Shown piece by piece: positions 17,850 to 25,221 of a stretch of DNA of 64,000 nt. The stretch is from an uncultured Propionibacteriaceae bacterium. Its GTDB lineage: Bacteria; Actinomycetota; Actinomycetes; Propionibacteriales; Propionibacteriaceae. The position numbers and the translations under genes were made by a program. Positions within the stretch are counted from its first letter, which is position 1, and each line of letters begins with the position of its first letter. The stretch spans positions 6,779 through 70,778 of the forward strand of contig CALCKT010000034.1 in NCBI GenBank assembly GCA_937965785.1, in the 5' to 3' direction. The notes below the pieces were generated by a model. The model was not told the origin of the DNA and did not search any database. It saw only the letters and a list, made by a program, of their open reading frames with translations.

Positions 17850-19147
17850 CTCAGGAATCCTTCGTAGTTGCGTTGTTGCAGCTGACTTTCGATGCGCTTG
17901 ACCGTGTCAAGGGCCACACCGACGATGATGAGGATGGAGGTTCCACCGAACGGGAAGTTCTGGTTCGCACCAACCGCGATGAACGCGAGGGTCGGGATCA
18001 TCGAGATGACCGCCAGGTAAAGCGACCCCGGCGCGGTCAGGCGATTCAACACGTAGGTCAGGTAGCGCTCCGTCGGTTTGCCGGCGCGGATGCCGGGTAT
18101 GAAGCCGCCGTACTTCTTCATGTTGTCCGAGACCTCCTCGGAGTTGAAGGTGATGGCGACGTAGAAGTAGCAGAAACCGACGATGAGCAGGAACTGCAGG
18201 GCGCTGTAGACCCAACTGTTCGTGTGGAAGTTGGCGGCGATCCACTGCCCGGTTCCGGACTCGGGCCGGAAGGTGGCGTAGAGGATCGGCAGGTAGAGGA
18301 TGGAGCTGGCGAAGATCACGGGGATGACGCCGGACTGGTTGACCTTCAGCGGGATGTAGGTGGTGGATCCACCGACGAGCCGCCGGCCCACCATGCGTTT
18401 GGCGTACTGGACGGGAACACGGCGCTGCCCCTGTTCCATGAACAGGATTCCGAGCATCACGAGCAGACCGATGGCGATGACCGCCAGGAACAGGAACCAA
18501 CCGGTGGCGCCCTGATGGCCCTGCTTGATGGACCACAGGCCCGTCGGGAACTGGGCGGCGATCTGGGTGAAGATCAGCACGGACATGCCGTTGCCGACAC
18601 CGCGGTCGGTGATGAGCTCACCCAGCCACATGATCACGACGGTTCCGGCGGTCATGGTGAGCACCATCGTGACCATCGGGAAGAGTTCCTGGGAGTAGAG
18701 GATGCCGTGGCAGTTCAGCAGCTGCCCGGTGCGCGCCATGGTGACGAACGCCGTCGCCTGGAGCAGCGCCAGCACGAGGGTCAGGTATCGCGTGTACTGG
18801 GTGATCGTGGCCTGCCCCGAGGCGCCCTCCTTGCGGAGGGCTTCCAGCCGTGGGATCACCACGGCGAGCAGCTGCAGGATGATGGAGGACGTGATGTAGG
18901 GCATCACACCCAGGGCGAAGATCGTAAGGTGCAGCAGGGCACCGCCCGAGAACAGGTTGATCAGGGAGTAGAGCCCTGCCTGCGAACCTGCCGTGGCGTC
19001 GGCAACGCATATGTTCAGCGCCTGCATGTTCACGTTCGGGGCAGGGATGGTGGAACCGAGACGGAACACCAGGAGGATCCCAAGCGTGAAGAAGATCTTC
19101 TTGCGCAGCTCAGGCGTCTTGAACGCGCTAGCGAAGGCGGAGAGCAT
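17846..19147 (-). CDS. secY: Protein translocase subunit SecY
   Basis: 433 aa with ten predicted membrane helices; FRLGSTIPAPNV opens TM1, the plug/TM2 region (LFSGGALLHLTIFALGVMPYIT) and the cytoplasmic loop before TM7 (RVPVQYAKR) are clear. SecY forms the protein-conducting channel of the Sec pathway. In most bacteria it follows rplO directly; here a wecB-like gene on the opposite strand and a terminator separate the two, and secY has its own candidate promoter at 19207-19236. Confidence 0.98.
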   Translation of the reverse strand: MLSAFASAFKTPELRKKIFFTLGILLVFRLGSTIPAPNVNMQALNICVADATAGSQAGLYSLINLFSGGALLHLTIFALGVMPYITSSIILQLLAVVIPRLEALRKEGASGQATITQYTRYLTLVLALLQATAFVTMARTGQLLNCHGILYSQELFPMVTMVLTMTAGTVVIMWLGELITDRGVGNGMSVLIFTQIAAQFPTGLWSIKQGHQGATGWFLFLAVIAIGLLVMLGILFMEQGQRRVPVQYAKRMVGRRLVGGSTTYIPLKVNQSGVIPVIFASSILYLPILYATFRPESGTGQWIAANFHTNSWVYSALQFLLIVGFCYFYVAITFNSEEVSDNMKKYGGFIPGIRAGKPTERYLTYVLNRLTAPGSLYLAVISMIPTLAFIAVGANQNFPFGGTSILIIVGVALDTVKRIESQLQQRNYEGFLR

Positions 19148-19206
19148 CCGGCCCCTCTTTCAGTTGCTCAGCAAATTACTCGTCACCCACCTCAGGCAAC
19201 CTAGGC

Positions 19207-19236
19207 AGCGTACCAAGGGGCAAGCACATTCCCCAA
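19207..19236 (-). promoter_or_regulatory. Candidate promoter of secY-adk-map
   Basis: On the - strand TTGGGG (19231-19236) and TACGCT (19207-19212) are 18 bp apart, about 60 bp before the secY start. The -10 and the following GTTGCCT pattern recur upstream of rplN, suggesting a shared ribosomal promoter type. Confidence 0.5.
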
Positions 19237-19398
19237 TGCCGCGCCACGCCCGGGACCTCTCGGATCCGTCCGGGCACCGCCACCCAGCGACGCCGGGACC
19301 CGACACATCCCGGGAGTATTGCATACTTCCGGCCAGCTCTCCTAAGCTCTCCAACATCGACTTCGCAACGTGAGCGTCGTCGTTGGTTGGGGGGCAAC

Positions 19399-20586
19399 AT
19401 GAAAAAAGTAAAAGTAATGACCATTTACGGGACCCGTCCCGAGGGCATCAAGATGGCGCCCGTCATCCGTCGCCTCGAGGAGGATCCGCGATTCGAGTCG
19501 ATCTCGGTGGTCACGGGACAACACCGCGAGATGCTGGACCAGGTGGGCGAGGTGCTGGGAATCACCCCGACGCACGATCTCGACGTTTTCGCGCCGGGCC
19601 AGACCCTCAACGAGATCATGGCCCGAATCATCACGCTGCTCGACCCGATCCTCGAAATGAAACGCCCCGACGCCGTCGTGGTCCAGGGCGGCACATCCAC
19701 CGTCGCGGCGGCCGCGCTGGCCAGCTTCAACCGTCACATCCCCATCGTCCACCTGGAGGCGGGGCTCCGCAGCGGCGACATCGCGGCGCCGTTCCCGGAG
19801 GAGGCCAACCGCAGCGTCGCGACGCGGGTCAGTTCTCTCCACCTGGCCCCGACCCGGCAGTGCCGGGTCAATCTGGAACGAGAAGGGGTGCGCGGCAAGG
19901 ACATCATCGTCACCGGGAACACCGTCATCGACGCCCTGATGCGGGCGGTGGAGGCCGATGTCCCCATCCGGAACGAGAAGATCCGCGAGGTGATCGCCTC
20001 GAACGCACCGATCCTGCTGGTCACCGCCCATCGCCGCGAGAACTGGGGAGCCCCCATGGAGCGGATCGGCAATGCCCTCGCCCGCCTGGCCCGCAGCCAC
20101 CCAGGGCTCCGGGTGATCCTGCCGGCCCATCTCAACCCGATCGTCAGACACTGTCTACTGCCCCCGCTGGCCGGCCTGGAAAACGTCATCGTCTGCGAAC
20201 CCCTCCCCTACGGCGAGTTCATCCAGGTGTTGAAGGCCTCGGACATCGTCCTGACCGATTCCGGCGGATTGCAGGAAGAGGCACCGGCCCTCGGCAAACC
20301 CGTCTTGGTGCTGCGCGAGAGGACAGACCGTCCCGAGGCGATCAAGGTCGGCGCGGCCCGGCTGGTCGGCACGGACGAGGAGATCATCCTCTCGGAGATC
20401 GGCAACCTGCTCGACCTCCCCGCCGGCCACGCCCCGGTTTCCGAGTCGGTCAACCCCTACGGGGACGGCGCGGCCGCGGTGCGGGCGGTCGCGGGAATCG
20501 CGGCCCTCCTCGGTGTCGGCGATCCCCTGCCCGATTTCGTCAGCCACACCCCGGCGCGTCCCTGGCCGCTGGCCAGGTCCGCCTGA
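19399..20586 (+). CDS. wecB: UDP-N-acetylglucosamine 2-epimerase (non-hydrolysing)
   Basis: 395 aa from ATG 19399, behind a G-rich ribosome-binding site; a TTG at 19387 is possible but less likely. GTRPEGIKMAPV, TGQHREML, VHLEAGLRSGD, FPEEANR, TGNTVIDAL, TAHRREN and LTDSGGLQEEAPALGKPV are all signature blocks of the family. It interconverts UDP-GlcNAc and UDP-ManNAc for cell-wall or teichoic-type polymers. It stands alone, divergent from secY and convergent with rplO, splitting the normal rplO-secY junction. Confidence 0.95.
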   Translation: MKKVKVMTIYGTRPEGIKMAPVIRRLEEDPRFESISVVTGQHREMLDQVGEVLGITPTHDLDVFAPGQTLNEIMARIITLLDPILEMKRPDAVVVQGGTSTVAAAALASFNRHIPIVHLEAGLRSGDIAAPFPEEANRSVATRVSSLHLAPTRQCRVNLEREGVRGKDIIVTGNTVIDALMRAVEADVPIRNEKIREVIASNAPILLVTAHRRENWGAPMERIGNALARLARSHPGLRVILPAHLNPIVRHCLLPPLAGLENVIVCEPLPYGEFIQVLKASDIVLTDSGGLQEEAPALGKPVLVLRERTDRPEAIKVGAARLVGTDEEIILSEIGNLLDLPAGHAPVSESVNPYGDGAAAVRAVAGIAALLGVGDPLPDFVSHTPARPWPLARSA

Positions 20587-20643
20587 GAGGGTCCACCCGG
20601 GACCGGGGCCCCAGCGGAACCGGAACCACCCGGCGGGAAAAGG

Positions 20644-20686
20644 AAGGGGCTGGGTGCCGAATCCTCGGATCGGCACCCAGCCCCTT
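20644..20686. terminator. Bidirectional terminator between wecB and rplO
   Basis: A perfect 16-bp stem (20644-20659 with 20671-20686) with an 11-nt loop lies between the two convergent genes. On the + strand it ends in CCCCTTTTCGG and on the - strand in CCTTCCTTTTCCC, so it can serve both wecB and the spc cluster. Confidence 0.88.
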
Positions 20687-20700
20687 TTCGGTATCGCTTC

Positions 20701-21141
20701 TCAGGCCTCCACCGCGGAGCCGCCGGCCGCGGCCAGCTTCTCCTTCGCGGAGTTCGAGAACGCATCAGCCGTCACATTGAGGGCGACGTTGATGTCGCCG
20801 TCGCCCAGCACCTTGACGAGCGCGCCGCTGCGGACGGCACCGGCCTCGACGAGATCCTCAACCGTGACCGCTCCCCCCTTGGGGAACAGCTCGGCAAGGC
20901 GACCGACGTTGACGACCTGGTACTCCACGCGGAACGGGTTCTTGAAGCCCTTGAGCTTCGGGATCCGCATGTGCATCGGCATCTGACCGCCCTCGAAGTT
21001 CGCGGGCACGTTCTTGCGAGCGCCCGTACCCTTCGTGCCACGACCGGCGGTCTTGCCCTTGGACGCCTCACCGCGGCCCACGCGGGTCTTGGCGGTGTTG
21101 GCGCCCGGGGCGGGACGCAGGTGATGAATCTTGAGAGCCAT
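20701..21141 (-). CDS. rplO: 50S ribosomal protein L15
   Basis: 146 aa from ATG 21141, which overlaps the rpmD stop by one base; the longer open frame overlaps rpmD. KIHHLRPAPGANTAKTRVGR, GKTAGRGTKGTGARK, FEGGQMPMHMRIPKLKGFKN are typical of uL15, which binds 23S rRNA late in assembly. It ends the spc cluster here and is followed by a terminator rather than by secY. Confidence 0.97.
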   Translation of the reverse strand: MALKIHHLRPAPGANTAKTRVGRGEASKGKTAGRGTKGTGARKNVPANFEGGQMPMHMRIPKLKGFKNPFRVEYQVVNVGRLAELFPKGGAVTVEDLVEAGAVRSGALVKVLGDGDINVALNVTADAFSNSAKEKLAAAGGSAVEA

Positions 21142-21323
21142 TACTTGACCTCTTCCACTTCCACGAGGTGGGCGACGGTGCGGATCATGCCGAGCACCTC
21201 GGGACAATCCTCACGCACCACCGTCTGACCGATGCGCTTCAATCCCAGGGTGCGAAGCGTGGCCCGCTGGTAGTCCTTGCCACCGATCCCCGACTTGATC
21301 TGGGTGATCCTCAGTTCCGCCAT
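21141..21323 (-). CDS. rpmD: 50S ribosomal protein L30
   Basis: 60 aa: LRITQIKSGIGGKDYQRATL, LGLKRIGQTV and GMIRTVAHLVEVEEV cover the whole short bacterial uL30. It is tightly packed between rpsE (start overlaps the rpsE stop) and rplO (stop overlaps the rplO start), implying translational coupling. Confidence 0.97.
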   Translation of the reverse strand: MAELRITQIKSGIGGKDYQRATLRTLGLKRIGQTVVREDCPEVLGMIRTVAHLVEVEEVK

Positions 21324-21928
21324 CAGCCAGCCACCTCTTCCTTGCGTGCACGGAGCAGCGCCGCCGGGGCGACGTCCTCCACCGGCAGGCCGCGACGCTT
21401 CGCGACGGACTCCGGTTCCTCGAGCTGCTGCAGGGCATCCACCGTCGCATGGACGACGTTGATGGCGTTGGCCGAGCCGAGCGACTTGGACAGCACGTCA
21501 TGCACACCGGCGCATTCGAGCACCGCACGCGCCGATCCGCCGGCGATGACACCGGTACCGGGCGATGCGGGGCGCAGAAGCACCACGCCCGCGGCTTTCT
21601 CGCCCTGCACGGGGTGCGGGATGGTGCGCTGGATCAGCGGCACGCGGAAGAAGTGTTTCTTGGCCTCCTCCACGCCCTTGGCGATGGCGGCAGGCACCTC
21701 CTTCGCCTTGCCGTAGCCGACGCCGACGGTTCCCTCACCGTCACCGACGACCACCAGGGCGGTGAAGCTGAAACGACGCCCACCCTGGACGACCTTGGCG
21801 ACGCGGTTGATGGCGACCACGCGCTCCAGATACTGGTTCTTCTCTTCCTTGGAAGCCTGGCCACGACGATCGTCACGGCCACGACGCTCCCCACCGCGGC
21901 GGTCACCGCGCTGCTGGGTTTCACTCAT
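21323..21928 (-). CDS. rpsE: 30S ribosomal protein S5
   Basis: 201 aa from ATG 21928 (MSETQQRGDRRGG). A basic, disordered Arg/Asp-rich N-terminus of about 30 residues precedes the double-stranded RNA-binding domain (YLERVVAINRVAKVVQGGRR) and the C-terminal domain (LLRPASPGTGVIAGGSARAV). uS5 is involved in decoding fidelity and mRNA unwinding. The extended N-terminus is common in actinobacteria. Confidence 0.97.
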   Translation of the reverse strand: MSETQQRGDRRGGERRGRDDRRGQASKEEKNQYLERVVAINRVAKVVQGGRRFSFTALVVVGDGEGTVGVGYGKAKEVPAAIAKGVEEAKKHFFRVPLIQRTIPHPVQGEKAAGVVLLRPASPGTGVIAGGSARAVLECAGVHDVLSKSLGSANAINVVHATVDALQQLEEPESVAKRRGLPVEDVAPAALLRARKEEVAG

Positions 21929-21953
21929 CGTGTTCCCTATCCTCTCGTCGTTC

Positions 21954-22337
21954 TCAGAATCCGAGACCGGCCTCGCGCGCCGCATCGGCGAGCGCGGCGA
22001 TCCGGCCGTGGTACTTGTTCCCGGCACGGTCGAAGACGACGTTCTCGATGCCGGCCTGCTTCGCGCGCTGGGCGATGATCTCCCCCACCTTGCGGGCCTT
22101 CGCGGACTTGTCGCCCTCCGCCGCCCGCAGGTCCGCCTCCATGGTGGATGCGGAGACCAGGGTGCGGCCGGCGGTGTCGTCGATCACCTGGACGTACAGG
22201 TGCCGCGCGGAGCGGGTGACCACCATGCGAGGCCGCTCGGCGGTGCCGTTGATCTTCTTGCGGCCACGCAACTGACGGCGGGCGCGTGAGGCGGTCTTCG
22301 CCGCCAGGCCCTTGCGCATGCCAAGCGAGATAGCCAT
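21954..22337 (-). CDS. rplR: 50S ribosomal protein L18
   Basis: 127 aa. RPRMVVTRSARHLYVQVIDD, TLVSASTMEADLR and FDRAGNKYHGRIAALADAAR mark uL18, the 5S rRNA-binding protein of the central protuberance. The ATG overlaps the rplF stop. It lies between rplF and rpsE in the standard order. Confidence 0.97.
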   Translation of the reverse strand: MAISLGMRKGLAAKTASRARRQLRGRKKINGTAERPRMVVTRSARHLYVQVIDDTAGRTLVSASTMEADLRAAEGDKSAKARKVGEIIAQRAKQAGIENVVFDRAGNKYHGRIAALADAAREAGLGF

Positions 22338-22879
22338 TACTTACCAGCCTTTCCGGCCTTGCGGCGGACGTGCTCGCCCGCGTAGCGAACGCCCTTGCCC
22401 TTGTACGGTTCGGGCTTGCGGATCTTGCGGATGTTCGCGGCGGTCTCACCGACAAGCTGTTTGTCGATGCCGTGCACCGTGAACTTGGTCTGGGTCTCGA
22501 CGGTGAAGGTGATGCCCTCCGGGGCGTTGACCACCACCGGGTGCGAGAACCCGAGGGCGAACTCCAGCTGGGTGGGGCCCTTCGAGATGACGCGGTATCC
22601 GACACCCACGATCTCGAGTTTCTTCTCGTATCCCTGGGTGACCCCGGTGACCATGTTCGACACGAGGGTGCGGGTCAGGCCGTGCAGGGAGCGGGACAGC
22701 CGCTCGTCGTCCGGACGCGACACCTCCAGTTCGCCCTGCTCGTTCCTCGCGACGGTGATGGGTTCGCGAACGGTGAACTTCAGCTCACCCTTGGGGCCCT
22801 TGACGGCCACGTCCTGGCCGTCGATCTTGACCTCGACGTTGGACGGGACCGCGATCGGGAGCCTGCCAATTCGTGACAT
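22337..22879 (-). CDS. rplF: 50S ribosomal protein L6
   Basis: 180 aa. Start MSRIGRLPIAVPSNVEV, centre LHGLTRTLVSNMVTGVTQGY and end PEPYKGKGVRYAGEHVRRK are those of uL6, two repeated domains near the sarcin-ricin loop. A ribosome-binding GGAGATAG-like stretch precedes ATG 22879. It follows rpsH. Confidence 0.97.
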   Translation of the reverse strand: MSRIGRLPIAVPSNVEVKIDGQDVAVKGPKGELKFTVREPITVARNEQGELEVSRPDDERLSRSLHGLTRTLVSNMVTGVTQGYEKKLEIVGVGYRVISKGPTQLEFALGFSHPVVVNAPEGITFTVETQTKFTVHGIDKQLVGETAANIRKIRKPEPYKGKGVRYAGEHVRRKAGKAGK

Positions 22880-22907
22880 GTTCTATCTCCTTTTCAGTCT
22901 CGTCGGG

Positions 22908-23312
22908 TCACCAGACATAGGCGAGCACTTCGCCGCCCACGGACTTGGCAATTGCTTGTTTGTCGGTCAGCAGCCCCTGGGAGGTGGAGATGATGGCGAT
23001 ACCGAGACCGCCGAGCACCTTCGGGAGGGCGTTGGCCTTCGCGTAGACGCGCAGACCGGGCTTGCTGATGCGACGGAGCCCTGCGATGGAGCGCTCGCGG
23101 GAGTCACCGTATTTGAGGGTGACCTTGAGCACCTTGCCCACCTGTCCTTCAACCTCGGTCAGCTCGAAGTTCGAGATGTAACCCTCGGCCTTCAGAATCT
23201 CCGCGATGCCGACCTTGATCTTCGACGACGGCATGGACGTCGACTCCTGGTACGCCTGATTGGCGTTACGCAGACGCGTGAGCATGTCTGCGATGGGATC
23301 AGTCATTGTCAT
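22908..23312 (-). CDS. rpsH: 30S ribosomal protein S8
   Basis: 134 aa. MTMTDPIADMLTRLRNANQA opens the protein and GLRVYAKANALPKVLGGLG with ISTSQGLLTDKQA close it, as in uS8, which binds the central domain of 16S rRNA and in some bacteria represses the spc operon. A start two codons later (23306) is possible. Confidence 0.97.
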   Translation of the reverse strand: MTMTDPIADMLTRLRNANQAYQESTSMPSSKIKVGIAEILKAEGYISNFELTEVEGQVGKVLKVTLKYGDSRERSIAGLRRISKPGLRVYAKANALPKVLGGLGIAIISTSQGLLTDKQAIAKSVGGEVLAYVW

Positions 23313-23403
23313 GGCTGTTTGGCTTCTTTCTCGCCCCGGTTTCCCTCACTGCTGGGGACCTTGGACAAATCGAAATTGGAAGTTCTTCTCGTGGCGCTCT
23401 GGG

Positions 23404-23589
23404 TCACCAGGACGACTTGGTCACGCCGGGAAGCTGACCCGCGTGGGCGAGCTCACGCAGGCAGACGCGGCACAGACCGAACTTGCGGTACACCGACTTG
23501 GGACGACCGCAGCGCTTGCAGCGGGTGTAGGCGCGCACACCGAACTTCGGCTTGCGGGACTGCTTGACCTTGAGTGCTGTCTTAGCCAT
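23404..23589 (-). CDS. rpsZ: 30S ribosomal protein S14, type Z
   Basis: 61 aa. Four cysteines in two CxxC pairs (RCKRCGRP and LCRVCLRE) bind zinc, so this is the short zinc-dependent uS14 rather than the long zinc-free form. It sits between rplE and rpsH as in most Gram-positive spc operons. Confidence 0.97.
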   Translation of the reverse strand: MAKTALKVKQSRKPKFGVRAYTRCKRCGRPKSVYRKFGLCRVCLRELAHAGQLPGVTKSSW

Positions 23590-23598
23590 GGTTCACGC

Positions 23599-24219
23599 TC
23601 ACTTCTTCTTCTTGGGCTGGAACGCGGGGCCGCGGCTGCCCTTGACCGGCTTCGGGTCGTCGACGGCCTTGAAGGGGAACCCGAGGTGCTTCAGAAGCGC
23701 ACGGCCCTCCTGGTCGTTGGTGGCCGAGGTCACGAACGTGATGTCCATGCCACGGACGCGGTCGATCTTGTCCTGGTCGATCTCCAGGAACATGACCTGC
23801 TCGTTCAATCCGAAGGTGTAGTTGCCCTTGCCGTCGAACTGGCGGCCGTTGAGGCCACGGAAGTCGCGGATACGGGGCAGGGCCAGGGTCAGCAGCCGGT
23901 CGGCGAACTCCCACATACGGTTCCCGCGGAGGGTGACGTGGCAGCCGATGGGCATGCCCTCGCGCAGCTTGAACTGGGCGATGGACTTGCGGGCCTTGGT
24001 GATGGTGGGTTTCTGACCCGTGATCACGGTCAGGTCGCGGACGGCGCCGTCGATGATCTTGGAGTCGCGAGCGGCCTCGCCGACACCCATGTTGACCACG
24101 ATCTTGGTCAGACCGGGGATCTGCATGACGTTGGCGTACTTGAACTCCTCCTGCAGGGCAGGAACGATCTGCTCGCGGTACTTCTTCTTCAGGCGCGGGA
24201 TCTCGATGTCGTTGCTCAT
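23599..24219 (-). CDS. rplE: 50S ribosomal protein L5
   Basis: 206 aa. LKKKYREQIVPALQEEFKYA, GITKIVVN-like LTKIVVNMGVGEAARDSK and RDFRGLNGRQFDGKGNYTFG identify uL5, which binds 5S rRNA and contacts the P-site tRNA. The C-terminus carries a Lys-rich extension (FQPKKKK). Its start overlaps the rplX stop. Confidence 0.98.
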   Translation of the reverse strand: MSNDIEIPRLKKKYREQIVPALQEEFKYANVMQIPGLTKIVVNMGVGEAARDSKIIDGAVRDLTVITGQKPTITKARKSIAQFKLREGMPIGCHVTLRGNRMWEFADRLLTLALPRIRDFRGLNGRQFDGKGNYTFGLNEQVMFLEIDQDKIDRVRGMDITFVTSATNDQEGRALLKHLGFPFKAVDDPKPVKGSRGPAFQPKKKK

Positions 24220-24590
24220 CAGATCTCCTTCCCGGTCTTCTGGGCGATGCGGACGCTGCGCTGGGCCTGGTACTCGGACCCGTCGGAACGCTTCTTGGTG
24301 ACATCGACGCGCTGGTAGCCGACCCGGGTCACGACCTCCTTGCCGTCAACCTTGGTGACGAGCTGGACGTTCGAGACGTGAATGGGGGCCTCGAAGCTGA
24401 TGATGCCGCCCTCGATGCGACGCCCGTTGGTGCCCTGGGATTCGCGCTTGTGCCGTTTGACGACGTTGACGCCCTCGACGGTCACCTTCTGGGCGCGGGG
24501 ATCGACGGCGATGATCTCACCGGTCTTGCCCTTGTCCTTGCCTGCGATGACCTTGACGCGGTCGCCCTTCTTCACGTGGAGCGAGTTCAT
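24219..24590 (-). CDS. rplX: 50S ribosomal protein L24
   Basis: 123 aa. The KOW motif (VKKGDRVKVIAGKDKGKTGE) and GVNVVKRHKRESQG are typical of uL24, an assembly-initiating protein near the tunnel exit. The C-terminal 20 residues form a basic extension. It starts one base after the rplN stop. Confidence 0.97.
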   Translation of the reverse strand: MNSLHVKKGDRVKVIAGKDKGKTGEIIAVDPRAQKVTVEGVNVVKRHKRESQGTNGRRIEGGIISFEAPIHVSNVQLVTKVDGKEVVTRVGYQRVDVTKKRSDGSEYQAQRSVRIAQKTGKEI

Positions 24591-24591
24591 C

Positions 24592-24960
24592 TCAGATCAC
24601 CTCCGTGGCGAGTGAAGCGATGCGTGTGAACTTCTTCTCGCGCAGTTCCCGGGCCACCGGGCCGAAGATGCGGGTGCCGCGGGGCTCCCCGTCGCTCTTC
24701 AGGATGACGGCGGCGTTCTCGTCGAACTTGATGTACGAGCCGTCGCCGCGGCGACGCTCCTTGGCTGTACGCACTACGACGGCCTTGACGATGTCGCCCT
24801 TCTTGACGTTGCCGCCGGGGATCGCGTCCTTGACCGTGGCGACGATGATGTCACCGAGGTAGGCGTAACGACGCTTCGAGCCACCGAGAACGCGGATGCA
24901 CAAGAGCTCCTTGGCACCAGTGTTGTCGGCGACCTTGAGTCGCGACTCCTGCTGGATCAT
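24592..24960 (-). CDS. rplN: 50S ribosomal protein L14
   Basis: 122 aa from ATG 24960, which has GGAGGAG upstream; the open frame continues further but only this start gives MIQQESRLKVADNTGAKE. GGSKRRYAYLGDIIVATVK and IFGPVARELREKKFTRIASL are diagnostic of uL14. In most bacteria it follows rpsQ directly; here about 13.7 kb of unrelated DNA lies between, so it heads an spc transcript of its own. Confidence 0.98.
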   Translation of the reverse strand: MIQQESRLKVADNTGAKELLCIRVLGGSKRRYAYLGDIIVATVKDAIPGGNVKKGDIVKAVVVRTAKERRRGDGSYIKFDENAAVILKSDGEPRGTRIFGPVARELREKKFTRIASLATEVI

Positions 24961-25130
24961 TTGTTCTCCTCCGTCCGACCGGTTCCCGGGCCCGGGCCTG
25001 GTCGGAACTCGCATGATGAACCCCCTGGATTTTGCCAGGAGGCGCCCCGGGCCTCGGGCACGGGGTTTCGTCGCCCGAGAGAGGTCCCCACCCGGAAAGC
25101 CGGAGGGCACAGACTCAAGGCAACTTGCAA

Positions 25131-25161
25131 AGCGTACCCCAAGGGGCCCCGTCGGGCGAAA
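25131..25161 (-). promoter_or_regulatory. Candidate promoter of the spc cluster (rplN)
   Basis: On the - strand TACGCT (25131-25136) is followed by TTGCAAGTTGCCTTGAG, resembling the secY promoter region; a weak -35 (TTTCGC, 25156-25161) lies 19 bp away. It would give a leader of about 165 nt before rplN. The split from rpsQ makes a promoter here necessary. Confidence 0.4.
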
Positions 25162-25175
25162 CCGATACCCAGAGG

Positions 25176-25215
25176 GTGTGGGGCCGTCACACACAAACAC
25201 GCGACGGCCCCACAC
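25176..25215 (-). terminator. Hairpin after the vWA-SGNH gene
   Basis: Arms 25176-25188 and 25203-25215 form a perfect 13-bp GC-rich stem seven bases after the stop at 25222. There is no U-tract, so termination may be Rho-assisted. Confidence 0.6.
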
Positions 25216-25221
25216 CAACTC

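Noticed and set aside
17873..19204. 443-codon open frame antisense to secY
   Set aside because: Composition is a shadow of the SecY codons, with no membrane or domain pattern of its own.
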